Shown: positions 23,439 through 32,448, counted from the first letter of the stretch. The stretch: 64,000 nucleotides of DNA from Clostridium saccharoperbutylacetonicum N1-4(HMT) (GCF_000340885.1 NC_020291.1:3037001-3101000); one strand, 5' to 3'. A program made the numbers and translations. Notes: generated by a model from the letters alone, not told the origin.

Positions 23439-24458
23439 ATGAAAGAAATTGAAATTGTAGAAGATGAAAAGATTAATGCTTCTAATGAAACGATTAAGTT
23501 GCCTGATAATTTTATCACGATTGGAGAAACGGACGTTAATGATGTAAAAATTTATATTAAACAAGATGTATATAATGAAATTGAAAAATTTTCAAAAGCA
23601 GACACAACTCGTGAACGTGGTGGAATTTTAATAGGTGATTATGCAGAAGTTAATAATAAAAAAAATGTTATAATTTCAGATTTCATTGAAGCAAAGTATA
23701 CAGATGCTACTGCTTCAACCTTAACATTTACACATGAAACTTGGAATTATATTCATAATGAACATGAAAATTTATATCCAGATAAAAAAATCTTAGGCTG
23801 GCAGCATACTCACCCTAGTTACGGAATATTTTTATCGAATTATGATATCTTTATTCAAGAGAATTTTTTTAATCTTCCCTGGCAAATTGCGTATGTGGTT
23901 GATCCAATAGCAGGAACAAGAGGTTTTTTTCAATGGAAAAATGATAAAGTTGAAAAAACAAATAGCTTTTATATCTTTGATGATATTGGTAAAAAGCTTG
24001 AAATAAAGCTTGATAAGTCAAATAAGAGTAAAGGAAAATTGAGTTTATTTTCTTTAATAACTTTTTTTATATTAGCTAGTGTATTGGTATTTACAATATT
24101 TGAAGGCACTGAAAAAATTAATTATGAAGAAAAACAAAATGAACTGCTTATAGCTAATAATCAGCTAACAACTGAAAAAGATGAATTAACAAAAAAGCTA
24201 CAAGAAAGCAAGGAATTAATAGAAAAATTACAACAAGCTGAAAATACACCAAAGGAAAATAAAAAAACAGACGAAGTAGATAAAGATATTTTAAAATTAA
24301 AGCCTTATACAATACAAGCTGGAGATACATTAAATGAAATCTGTAAAAAGCATAATCTTGATTATGATAAAAATAAAGCTTTGGTATTAAAAATAAACGG
24401 AATAACAAATGAAGATAAAATTTATGTTGGAGAAAAATTGTATTTACCATTAAGTTAG
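23439..24458 (+). CDS. JAB/JAMM peptidase with TM, coiled coil and LysM domain (predicted Ubl-removing enzyme)
   Basis: 339 residues. The JAB domain (about 33-180) has every metal-site residue: E59 in RERGGILIG, H123-x-H125 in GWQHTHPSYG, S133 and D136. A basic stretch (KSNKSKGK) precedes the TM (about 203-221), pointing to a cytosolic JAB domain. A coiled coil (about 226-272) and a LysM domain (YTIQAGDTLNEICKKHNL, ending IYVGEKLYLPL, about 290-338) should lie outside and bind peptidoglycan. It may trim the Ubl tail or deconjugate it. It is six bases after the second RING gene and is the last clear member of the operon. Confidence 0.92.
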   Translation: MKEIEIVEDEKINASNETIKLPDNFITIGETDVNDVKIYIKQDVYNEIEKFSKADTTRERGGILIGDYAEVNNKKNVIISDFIEAKYTDATASTLTFTHETWNYIHNEHENLYPDKKILGWQHTHPSYGIFLSNYDIFIQENFFNLPWQIAYVVDPIAGTRGFFQWKNDKVEKTNSFYIFDDIGKKLEIKLDKSNKSKGKLSLFSLITFFILASVLVFTIFEGTEKINYEEKQNELLIANNQLTTEKDELTKKLQESKELIEKLQQAENTPKENKKTDEVDKDILKLKPYTIQAGDTLNEICKKHNLDYDKNKALVLKINGITNEDKIYVGEKLYLPLS

Positions 24459-24470
24459 GAGAATTCGTTA

Positions 24471-24636
24471 TTGAAGAGAATTTTTTGAGGCAACCGATGG
24501 AACACCAAAAGACTTGAAACATTCTAGGCATTCAGATATAATTGATGATCATTTAGGGGGTGGTATTGCAAAAGTTAGTTGGAAAAAAGATGTTAAAAAA
24601 ATTATATTAGGGATTTTTGTATTTTTAGAAGAGTAA
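24471..24636 (+). pseudogene. Short frameshifted reading frame after the JAB gene
   Basis: AGGAG (24457-24461) lies nine bases before a TTG at 24471. The frame opens TTG-AAG-AGA-ATT-TTT and hits TGA at a run of six T. Removing one T gives a 54-codon frame ending at 24636, with EATDGTPKDLKHSRHSDIID and later VKKIILGIFVFLEE. It may be a decayed small gene, a slippage site or chance. I recognise no family. Confidence 0.35.
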
Positions 24637-24789
24637 GATTAAATTAAAAATATTAGGAAAAGCTGAGTTGTTTAAATTTAATAGCTGTGAGAACGTAGAA
24701 TTTAATAGTTAATTATATATTAATTTGTAATGATTAGAAGGAATTTAGCATTTTATGTATAATTATATATATGAAAGGGGTAGGCGTTA
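24637..24789. other. AT-rich spacer after the ubiquitin-like operon
   Basis: No hairpin with a T-run and no coding potential. I see no clear terminator for the operon. Confidence 0.5.
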
Positions 24790-25062
24790 ATGGAAGAAAT
24801 AAATATTAGGAAAGTATTAAACATGTATAAAATGTTTAGTAAAAGACAACGTGAGGTATTAGGGAAACTTATTGAAACAAGAGAAAGTTTTACATTTGAA
24901 GATTTACAACAAGCGCTTCAGGATGATCCAGAAGCAAAAGAGATTTTGCAAAAGATACATTTTGTTGCAGATGGAGAATATGAAAAGGCAGGTATATCTA
25001 AACCTGCATCTAAATCTGAATCAACTGATAATAATGTAAAAGAAATAAATTTAATGATGTGA
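24790..25062 (+). CDS. Small hypothetical protein, charged helical
   Basis: 90 residues, with GAAAGGGGTAGGCGTTA before the ATG and a good terminator eight bases after the stop. KRQREVLGKLIETRESFTFE followed by DLQQALQDDPEAKEILQKIH looks like a small helical domain; the tail is Ser/Lys/Asn-rich and probably flexible. There is no membrane segment or known motif. It is separated from the ubiquitin-like operon by 330 bases, so membership is doubtful. Confidence 0.62.
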   Translation: MEEINIRKVLNMYKMFSKRQREVLGKLIETRESFTFEDLQQALQDDPEAKEILQKIHFVADGEYEKAGISKPASKSESTDNNVKEINLMM

Positions 25063-25069
25063 AAAAATT

Positions 25070-25097
25070 GAACTCTAGAAATAGAGTTCTTTTTTTG
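25070..25097 (+). terminator. Terminator after the 90-residue protein gene
   Basis: GAACTCTA and TAGAGTTC with a four-base loop, followed by eight T. Confidence 0.88.
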
Positions 25098-25237
25098 TTC
25101 AATAAAATAATCAGTTTAATTTAGTATAATGATTAATTATTTTTTAGAATTTATTGCAACACTTTTCTGAGCTCAATTGTATTATAAATAGAAAAATAAA
25201 GAAAAAGGTTATATAACTTAGAAGGAGAGATAAATTT

Positions 25238-26395
25238 ATGAAAAAAGCGATGATTAGTTTATTATGTGTTAGTACAATTATTGGAGGAGCAATTCCGGTA
25301 TTTGCAGCTGATAATCAATTAGATAGTGATACAATGCATATTATGAGTGATCCAATCTTGATTTCAACTAATGAAGGTATTAATAAAGCTAATGACATTA
25401 TTATAGAAGGTAAAAATATAGATCTAGGAAAACTAAGCGTTGTTATTAAGGATGGTAAAGTTTTAGTGCCTCTAAAAGTTACTGCTGAAGCTTTAGGTTT
25501 TAATGTTAATATTGATAAAGATAATAACGTTGCATTATTAGATAAAGATAGAATAAATGCATCCATAACAATAGGAGAGGATACTTATTACTATTCAAAC
25601 TTGATTGGAAAGGGAAAAGATGTGGTTTGTGGTAAAGCAATTGGTACAGGAGCATCACCTATAATAATTGATAATGAAGTATATGTTTCAATTAAAGTAT
25701 ATAATTCATTACTTAGAGATGAAAAGGCTATAGGAAGCTTTTGGTGTACTACAAAAGATGGACAAAATATTTATGTTGATAATGGAAATATCGTTATAGG
25801 CTGGAAATTAATAAATAATAAATGGTATTATATGAATAATGATGGAACAACCAAAAAGGGATGGATAAAAACAAATAGTAATTGGTATTATGTATATGAC
25901 AATGGAGAGATGGCAGTTAATACTACTACACCAGATGGATATAAAGTGGATAAAGACGGAAAATGGGATTTTGGAAAACAGATTCAAAAATTAGCGATAG
26001 ATGGGATAGCAAATCCAATAGAGGAATTTAAAACTATAGAAGATGCTCAAAAAGTTTTAAAGTTTAAAATTTTAACACCAAAAACAATACCTGAAAAATA
26101 TAATGTGAAATATATTAGTACTATTTCAAAACAAACCTTCCAAATTTGCTATAGTAATGGTGATAACGAAATTTTGTTTAGAATAGGACAAGGAATTGAA
26201 AATATCAGTGGAGATTATACTGAGTATAAGAACAATGATATAGTTAAGGTAAATAATAAAGATATTAAATTAAGTGGAAATGATGAGAGTGTAAAACTTG
26301 CAACTTGGAAAGTTAATGAGATGTCATATTCTATTTTGGTTAACAAAGGAATGAAAAAAGATGATATTATTAATGTAATAAAGAGTACTTTTTAG
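25238..26395 (+). CDS. Secreted cell-wall-binding protein with stalk domain and C-terminal DUF4367
   Basis: 385 residues with a signal peptide (AIPVFA cleavage near 28). Then comes a copper-amine-oxidase-N-like stalk domain (KVLVPLKVTAEALGFNVNID at about 68-87), two or three cell-wall-binding repeats (GWKLINNKWYYMNNDGTTKK, GWIKTNSNWYYVYDNGEM), and a DUF4367 domain from about 260 to the end. The DUF4367 part shares YSNG, GIENISGDYTEY-like and LATWK motifs with the anti-sigma protein two genes downstream. GAAGGAGAGATAAATTT precedes the start. It probably sits in the wall, as a partner or target of that sigma system. Confidence 0.87.
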   Translation: MKKAMISLLCVSTIIGGAIPVFAADNQLDSDTMHIMSDPILISTNEGINKANDIIIEGKNIDLGKLSVVIKDGKVLVPLKVTAEALGFNVNIDKDNNVALLDKDRINASITIGEDTYYYSNLIGKGKDVVCGKAIGTGASPIIIDNEVYVSIKVYNSLLRDEKAIGSFWCTTKDGQNIYVDNGNIVIGWKLINNKWYYMNNDGTTKKGWIKTNSNWYYVYDNGEMAVNTTTPDGYKVDKDGKWDFGKQIQKLAIDGIANPIEEFKTIEDAQKVLKFKILTPKTIPEKYNVKYISTISKQTFQICYSNGDNEILFRIGQGIENISGDYTEYKNNDIVKVNNKDIKLSGNDESVKLATWKVNEMSYSILVNKGMKKDDIINVIKSTF

Positions 26396-26516
26396 TATTG
26401 GTTAAGGTTTATAAATACAATTTAGGGGTGGACAAGAATACTAATTAAAATTAATTTGGGCCTAGATTAATTTTTAATAGTTTCTTGTGCGACAAGATGG
26501 AAGGATGAGTTTTATA

Positions 26517-27008
26517 ATGAATGTGGTTTCATTGCGTACGGATGAAATTATCTCACAAGATTTAGATCATTATGGAAATATGCTGCTGAGACTTGCATAT
26601 TCATACATGAAGAATATTTATGATGCAGAAGATGTGGTACAAGAGGTATTTGTACAGCTACTTAAAAATATAGAAAAGCTCGAAAGCGATGAATACAAGA
26701 AGAATTGGCTTATTTGTGTTGCAAGAAATATCTGCAAAAATAAATTAAAATCTGCATGGTTTAAAAAGCATGTAGAGTTAACGGAGATGCCATATTATGA
26801 TGAGTACAAAGATAGTAATGTACTCAATAAGGTTATGCAGCTTCCACTAAAATATAGAGAAATTATTTATTTATATTATTATGAAGATTATACAACAGTG
26901 GAAATTGCAACTATAATAGACAAAAAAGAGGCAACAGTACGTTCATTGCTAAGCAGAGGAAGAAATATTTTAAGAAGTGAGTTAAAGGAGGAGTATGATT
27001 TTGAGTAA
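26517..27008 (+). CDS. ECF-type RNA polymerase sigma factor
   Basis: 163 residues from the ATG at 26517 (GGAAGG upstream); an ATG at 26505 and a GTG at 26487 are alternatives. Region 2 is YGNMLLRLAYSYMKNIYDAE with DVVQEVFVQLLKN. Region 4 is MQLPLKYREIIYLYYYEDYT followed by VEIATIIDKKEATVRSLLSRGR. The gene overlaps the DUF4367 anti-sigma gene by 14 bases, a standard arrangement for ECF sigma factors held by a membrane partner. The signal and regulon are unknown. The wall-binding DUF4367 gene just upstream is a likely target. Confidence 0.92.
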   Translation: MNVVSLRTDEIISQDLDHYGNMLLRLAYSYMKNIYDAEDVVQEVFVQLLKNIEKLESDEYKKNWLICVARNICKNKLKSAWFKKHVELTEMPYYDEYKDSNVLNKVMQLPLKYREIIYLYYYEDYTTVEIATIIDKKEATVRSLLSRGRNILRSELKEEYDFE

Positions 27009-28197
27009 GAAGTATAAACAAGAATTAGATAAAATCGTTATGAGCGAAGATATGAAACAAAGAATACTCAATAATGTCCTCAATAATAATATAGAAGCCA
27101 AAGGTATAATACCAACAGTTGTAAAACCTATAAAGTTTAAAAGGAACATGCAGCTGGCAGCAGCTTGTTTTACAGTAGTAATATGTCTAAGTGTTGTTAA
27201 AAGCCATCCTGAATTATTTAAACCTGAAACTAGCAATATAAAACAAAATCAAGAGATTAGTAATAATGAGGAAAATAAAATTTCTAGTAACAATGAAGAG
27301 AATAAAACTATAAATAATAGTAAAGTACGTGATACAGATGATAATAAAAATCATACATATGATAGTGGTTTGGATAGTACAAGTGATAATGCTGGTTCTG
27401 GAAAACATGAAAATTTAAAGACTGATATTAGCAGAAATGCTGATGATAAAAAAGGTACTACAGTTAAAAATGAAAATAGCAATAATAATAATTTAGATAA
27501 AAAAGAAAATCAAGTACCAATAGAGAAGAAAGATAAAAATCCAAATGTCTCACAAGTTAATTCTAGTATAGCACCAAATACAAATAAAGAGCCACAAACT
27601 AATGAAGCTGCTCCAACAGAAAAGGCTAATGAGCCAGTAGTCACGAGCTCAGCCCCACAAACTAATGAAAATGGTAAAGAAGCTAATAATGAAAGTTTGG
27701 AAGATAGTTCAAAGGAAGCAGCTGACAATGAAAATAAGGAAAAAAATATGAAGAGAGAAAGTGATGATGAATCAGATTCTGCTCCTAAGTTTATGATTTC
27801 TACCTTTTCTTCAAAAGAATATAAGACAATAGAAGAGGCTGAAGCAGCAGCAAAGCTTCAAATAAAACCAATAGATACATTACCTAAAGGATTTAATAAA
27901 GATAATATTAGTGTTATTGCAGATACTACAATACAAGTGGGATATAGCAATGGACAAGATTTTATTACTTTTAGAGCTGGTAAGGACAGTGAAAATATCA
28001 GTGGAGATTATAATGAATATACAATTAAGAAGACTACTAAAATTAATGGAATAGACGTAAATTTAAATGGCAATAAAGATAAACTATATAATTTAGCTAC
28101 TTGGAAAAAGGATGGCATATCCTATTCAATTTCTTCAACCAATGACATTAATGAAAATGAAATGGAAAATATGGTAAAAAGTAGTTTAAATAAGTAG
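26995..28197 (+). CDS. Membrane anti-sigma factor with extracellular DUF4367 domain
   Basis: 400 residues. A short cytosolic part (about 1-48, SKKYKQELDKIVMSEDMKQR) is followed by one TM (about 51-68, MQLAAACFTVVICLSVV), a very long Asn/Lys/Glu/Ser-rich linker (about 72-260) and a C-terminal DUF4367 domain. The site AAAGGAGGAGT serves ATG 26995 or, with better spacing, the TTG at 27001. It overlaps the sigma gene, as sigma/anti-sigma pairs do. The linker would let the sensor domain reach into the wall. There is no HxxxCxxC zinc motif, so it is not a ZAS-type anti-sigma. Confidence 0.82.
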   Translation: MILSKKYKQELDKIVMSEDMKQRILNNVLNNNIEAKGIIPTVVKPIKFKRNMQLAAACFTVVICLSVVKSHPELFKPETSNIKQNQEISNNEENKISSNNEENKTINNSKVRDTDDNKNHTYDSGLDSTSDNAGSGKHENLKTDISRNADDKKGTTVKNENSNNNNLDKKENQVPIEKKDKNPNVSQVNSSIAPNTNKEPQTNEAAPTEKANEPVVTSSAPQTNENGKEANNESLEDSSKEAADNENKEKNMKRESDDESDSAPKFMISTFSSKEYKTIEEAEAAAKLQIKPIDTLPKGFNKDNISVIADTTIQVGYSNGQDFITFRAGKDSENISGDYNEYTIKKTTKINGIDVNLNGNKDKLYNLATWKKDGISYSISSTNDINENEMENMVKSSLNK

Positions 28198-28328
28198 TAT
28201 CAAATACAAAATTGGAATTTTGAATTAAATGTAGAGTAAATTTCCTGTCTTTATTTTGAGGAATTTAGGGTTGCTTGTAATATTATTTCTTATTATGGTA
28301 ACACTAATCTTTGAAAGGAGGCAGGGAA

Positions 28329-29519
28329 ATGAAAAATAAAATTGAAAGATTTTTATCTTGCATATTGATATCTATTCTTACCATTTTATTAATACCAATG
28401 CAGCTAGTTTATGCAGCACAACCAGAAGATAATAGTAAGGCTGAAGGAACGAATATTGAAGCAAGATCAGCTTTATTAATGGAGCCTATGAGCGGAAAAA
28501 TAATTTATGAAAAAAATGCAGATGAAAAATTTGCACCAGCTTCTGTAACAAAAATTATGACTATGCTGTTAACCATGGAGGCTGTAGATAGTGGCAAAAT
28601 AACTATAGAGGATAAAGTAACTTGTAGTGAAAATGCTAAAAAAATGGGTGGAAGTACAATGCTTTTGGATACTGGAGAAATTAGAACTGTAGAGGAATTA
28701 TTAAAAGGTGTAGCAATTGCATCAGGAAATGATGCAGCAGTTGCGCTTGCAGAATATCTAGGAGGTACAGAAGCGGATTTTGTCAATATGATGAATACAA
28801 GAGCTCAAGAGCTTGGAATGAAAAACACAACTTTTAAAAACTGTAATGGTCTTCCAGCAGATGGGCATTTATCAACTGCAAAGGACATTGCTATAATGTC
28901 TAAGGAATTATTGAAACATCCAAAAGTCTTAAAATATACAGGAACTTATATGGAGACAATATCTGAAGGAAGAAAATCACCTATTGAACTTGTTAATCAT
29001 AATAAACTAGTAAGATTTTTTGAAGGCTGTGATGGATTAAAGACAGGTTTTACAGATGAAGCAAAATACTGTATCAGTGCAACAGCAACAAGAAATGGTG
29101 TAAGGATGTTATCAGTAATTATGGGAGCACCTACATATAAAATTAGAAATCGTGATGCCGGAGTATTACTTAATCATGGATTCTCAAAATATGAAGGTAA
29201 AAAGCTTATTTCAAAAGATGAAGATGTAGATAAAATTTTTATGGATGAACAAACTGATAAATATTTTATGGCAAAAGCTAAAAATGATTTAACTGTTATA
29301 TTACCTAAGGGGGAAAGTAAAGAACTTGAAAAGAAAATCGTTATCGATGAATTAAAGAAAGAATATAAAGTCGGAGATATAGTTGGGAAATATGAAGTAT
29401 ATTTAGGTAATGATAAAGTTGGAGAAATAGAAGTATATTGTGATAGGGATATTAAGAAAGGTAATATATTTGATAATATTAAATACAACATCAAGAATCT
29501 TTTTGAAAAAGGTGTTTAA
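28329..29519 (+). CDS. D-alanyl-D-alanine carboxypeptidase (S11 family, DacF-like)
   Basis: 396 residues: signal peptide (about 1-28, ending VYAAQ), the active-site serine in ASVTKIM (SxxK), SGNDAA (SxN), and KTGFT (KTG). A C-terminal PBP5-like beta domain and a short tail follow. It trims the terminal D-Ala of peptidoglycan stem peptides. GAAAGGAGGCAGGGAA precedes the ATG at 28329, so the longer frame from 28311 is not used. A second, shorter S11 enzyme lies at 32449. Confidence 0.93.
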   Translation: MKNKIERFLSCILISILTILLIPMQLVYAAQPEDNSKAEGTNIEARSALLMEPMSGKIIYEKNADEKFAPASVTKIMTMLLTMEAVDSGKITIEDKVTCSENAKKMGGSTMLLDTGEIRTVEELLKGVAIASGNDAAVALAEYLGGTEADFVNMMNTRAQELGMKNTTFKNCNGLPADGHLSTAKDIAIMSKELLKHPKVLKYTGTYMETISEGRKSPIELVNHNKLVRFFEGCDGLKTGFTDEAKYCISATATRNGVRMLSVIMGAPTYKIRNRDAGVLLNHGFSKYEGKKLISKDEDVDKIFMDEQTDKYFMAKAKNDLTVILPKGESKELEKKIVIDELKKEYKVGDIVGKYEVYLGNDKVGEIEVYCDRDIKKGNIFDNIKYNIKNLFEKGV

Positions 29520-29799
29520 GTTAAGCGTATAATATTCTCTTTCAGTAAAATAGAATTTAATATGGATAATGTTTTATGGACTGTCTTTAATAAAAGTATA
29601 TAATATTTGAGTAAAGAATTTAATTTTTTCTTAATGTATTGTATAATGGTTTAGTTTAAGACAGTTCATATTTATTGTTTTTAAGGGATTTTTAATCTTT
29701 CTTGTCTTGAAGCATATTAATTGTTATTATATATTAGAGTGTTTAAAATTATACAATTTATTATATTTACTAAATTTATTATGGAGGTAAAGAAGTATA
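29520..29799. other. Intergenic region before scpA
   Basis: 280 AT-rich bases. I see no riboswitch, RNA gene or strong hairpin; the promoter of scpAB presumably lies here. Confidence 0.5.
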
Positions 29800-30546
29800 A
29801 TGGAACTTCCAAAAATTAAAATAAATGATTTTGAAGGCCCTTTTGATTTATTATTACATTTAATTAGAAAAAATCAAATGGATATATACAATGTTAAAAT
29901 ATATGAAATAACAAATCAATATTTAAATTATCTTAATGAGATGAAGGAAATGGATTTAGAAATAACTTCTGAATTTATTGTAGTAGCAGCTACATTAATT
30001 GAAATAAAGTCAAAATATCTATTACCTAAAGCCAAAAAAGAAGATGAAGATGAAGAGGATGACGAAAAGAAATTATTAGAGAAACTTATTGAATATAAGA
30101 AAATCAAAGGAGTTTCTGCATTCTTTAGAGAAAGATATGTAAGTGCCGGAGATGTATATGGTAAGAAACCTGAAATAATTGAAGAGCGAAAAGATAATAT
30201 TGTACGAGTTGATTTGTTAAAAGATACAAGCCTTATTGAATTATATAATATTTATAATAATTTGTTAGAGATTTATAACAATAAGCAAAATAAAAATAAT
30301 GTAATTCAAAAAAAGATATACGTAGATAAATACAAAATAGAAGATAAACTTGAGTTTATTAAGGCAAGATTAATGAATGAAAAAATAAGCAATTTTGATG
30401 AGCTTACAAAAGAGTGTGAATGTAAATTAGAATGTGTTGTAACTTTTTTAGCTTTGCTTGAAATGATTAAGCAAAGGATGGTTAAAGTTTATCAAAGTGA
30501 TAATTTTATGAATATTTTAGTTGAGAGGAGAATGGATAGTGAGTAA
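29800..30546 (+). CDS. scpA: Segregation and condensation protein A
   Basis: 248 residues, the kleisin of the SMC-ScpAB condensin complex. The N-terminal FEGPFDLLLHLIRKNQMDIY motif is diagnostic. EFIVVAATLIEIKSKYLLPK is the conserved SMC-binding helix. The C-terminal winged helix includes VVTFLALLEMIKQRMV. GGAGGTAAAGAAGTATA precedes the ATG. Its end overlaps the scpB start, so both are made together. Confidence 0.97.
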   Translation: MELPKIKINDFEGPFDLLLHLIRKNQMDIYNVKIYEITNQYLNYLNEMKEMDLEITSEFIVVAATLIEIKSKYLLPKAKKEDEDEEDDEKKLLEKLIEYKKIKGVSAFFRERYVSAGDVYGKKPEIIEERKDNIVRVDLLKDTSLIELYNIYNNLLEIYNNKQNKNNVIQKKIYVDKYKIEDKLEFIKARLMNEKISNFDELTKECECKLECVVTFLALLEMIKQRMVKVYQSDNFMNILVERRMDSE

Positions 30547-31144
30547 AGAAAAAGGTATTCAAATTCCATTTTTAGATGATTTAAAAAAGAATGCTTTAAA
30601 ATCAGCTATAGAAGCTTTACTTTTCGCAAGTGGAGAACCGTTAAGTCTTCAGGATTTGGTTAATCACCTTGAAGAAAAATCTAAACTTATAGAAATTATT
30701 ATTCAAGAAATGATAGAGGAATATGAAGTAAATAAAAGTAGAGGAATAAAATTAATTTGTATAAAAGGAAGTTACCAATTAGTTACAAAATCTGAAAATG
30801 CAGATTTTATACAAAAACTTCTAAAGAAAAATAAGAGACAATCATTATCTCAGGCTTCAATAGAAAGTTTGGCTATAATAGCATATAAGCAGCCAATAAC
30901 AAGGATTGATATTGATGAAATCAGAGGAGTTAAGTCTGAAAGTGCATTACAAAGACTCATGGAAAAAGATCTTATAAAAGAAGTTGGAAGGCTAGAAGTG
31001 CCAGGTAGGCCAATATTGTATGGAACAACAGATGAATTTTTAAGACAATTTGAATTAAAAGACTTAAAGGAACTTCCTTCTCTAGATTTGTTTGGACAAG
31101 ACGATTCTGAGGAAGATATAGAAGAAACAAAGGAACAAGTCTAA
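30539..31144 (+). CDS. scpB: Segregation and condensation protein B
   Basis: 201 residues, starting at a GTG (30539) that overlaps the scpA stop; GAGAGGAGA provides the site. Two winged-helix domains are visible: SAIEALLFASGEPLSLQDLV at the N-terminus and SLAIIAYKQPITRIDIDEIR with GRPILYGTTDEFLRQF later. The C-terminal tail is acidic. It binds ScpA in the condensin complex. Confidence 0.97.
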   Translation: MSKEKGIQIPFLDDLKKNALKSAIEALLFASGEPLSLQDLVNHLEEKSKLIEIIIQEMIEEYEVNKSRGIKLICIKGSYQLVTKSENADFIQKLLKKNKRQSLSQASIESLAIIAYKQPITRIDIDEIRGVKSESALQRLMEKDLIKEVGRLEVPGRPILYGTTDEFLRQFELKDLKELPSLDLFGQDDSEEDIEETKEQV

Positions 31145-31184
31145 ACAATATTATTAATAAATAAAACCAGATTTTTATAAATTG

Positions 31185-31231
31185 AAAGAGAAATAGAAAA
31201 TTTGAGTAAATCAAATAACTATTTCTCTTTT
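31185..31231. terminator. Hairpin between scpB and the convergent gerW gene
   Basis: AAAGAGAAATAG and CTATTTCTCTTTT pair across a 22-base loop, with a T-run on the + strand. Confidence 0.65.
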
Positions 31232-31273
31232 GAATTAAAAAATTAGGAGTGACTCGAGGCATATTTTGTATGC

Positions 31274-31756
31274 CTAAATATTACTGCTGTCATCGCAATA
31301 ACATTCATTGGTATCATGCTTAACATTACTATCAACATTTGTAGTATTACCATTATTATCATTTTTATTCTTTTTACACATATCTTTTACAAGACTTTTT
31401 ATTATATCTAGTATTTGAGGAACGGTATCTACAATTCTGTCATAAGTTGTATCTTGATCTACAGGAAGCATTCTTACTCCATCTGGCTTTACAACTAAAA
31501 ATGCAACAGGTTTAACTGAAACTCCTGCACCAGATCCGCCACCAAAAGGAAATACTGTGCTGCTAAGGTTTTGCTTTTCATTGGAAAATTCACTACCACC
31601 AGATGCAAAGCCAAAACTCAATCTTGATACTGGAACAATATAAGTTCCATCTTTTGTTTCAATGGCTTTACCAATTACGGTATTAACATCAATCATATCT
31701 TTAAGATTTTCCATAGTACTTTTCATTAAGTTTTCGACATGTTGTTCATTTGACAT
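31274..31756 (-). CDS. gerW: Sporulation protein GerW (YtfJ family)
   Basis: 160 residues. The GerW/YtfJ core is clear: MKSTMENLKDMIDVNTVIGK, then TYIVPVSRLSFGFASGGSEF, then FGGGSGAGVSVKPVAFLVVK. The C-terminal tail is Cys/Asn-rich and variable. In Bacillus YtfJ/GerW is needed for proper spore germination. AGGGGATTTATT precedes the ATG. It follows the DUF2953 gene by 23 bases, the usual clostridial pairing. Confidence 0.93.
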   Translation of the reverse strand: MSNEQHVENLMKSTMENLKDMIDVNTVIGKAIETKDGTYIVPVSRLSFGFASGGSEFSNEKQNLSSTVFPFGGGSGAGVSVKPVAFLVVKPDGVRMLPVDQDTTYDRIVDTVPQILDIIKSLVKDMCKKNKNDNNGNTTNVDSNVKHDTNECYCDDSSNI

Positions 31757-31779
31757 AATAAATCCCCTAAATTAAGGGG

Positions 31780-32307
31780 TCACCTCCCTTGGCTAGTTAT
31801 ATATTTTAACAATAATATTGTTATGTATATAATGTTGGCAAGAGATAAGAAAATTATACTTGAAGTTTCAAATTTTAGTAAAAATTTATCCTCAAAAATT
31901 GGGTTGATTTTAAAATTAAATTTTCTTATTTTAAAAGGTATACTTGAGAGAATGAATACTAGTGATGGTATTTGACATAGTACTCCATAAGAAATAGCTG
32001 TTTTAGCTGCATCGTTAAAAGAATAATCTAAAATTAATTTTATTCTTAAATATGGTTTGAACTTTGAATGATATAAATCAAATATAAAAGATTTTAAATC
32101 AAGATATTTATAAAATATTTTGAAAAGGTCCTCTTCTTTTTTATCTAAGTTAATATTTTCTTTAAATTTATCTTTTTTTTTTGAAGTTAAAGTAATATTG
32201 TAGAATTTTATATAATAATCATCCGAAGAATAGTAAATACTAAATTTAATAGGAATAGGTAAAAATAATATAAATAATATAACTAGTACAATAAGAAATA
32301 AGTTCAT
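31780..32307 (-). CDS. DUF2953 membrane protein
   Basis: 175 residues. TM at about 2-20; a soluble basic stretch (FYNITLTSKKKDKFKEN) in the middle; a second hydrophobic segment near residues 151-167. DUF2953 proteins typically lie immediately upstream of gerW/ytfJ in spore formers, as here. TTTGGAGGAATTTT precedes the start. The function is unknown; a sporulation role follows from context. Confidence 0.82.
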   Translation of the reverse strand: MNLFLIVLVILFILFLPIPIKFSIYYSSDDYYIKFYNITLTSKKKDKFKENINLDKKEEDLFKIFYKYLDLKSFIFDLYHSKFKPYLRIKLILDYSFNDAAKTAISYGVLCQIPSLVFILSSIPFKIRKFNFKINPIFEDKFLLKFETSSIIFLSLANIIYITILLLKYITSQGR

Positions 32308-32448
32308 AAAATTCCTCCAAACTCATACTATTATATAATTATTGACTACAATATCCAAAAATAAACCCTAAAAAATATTTAAATTAGGTTTAAAAAATTT
32401 TTTTCAAGGTAAACTAAACTCAAAGAGTAAATTTAGAAGGTGATAAAT

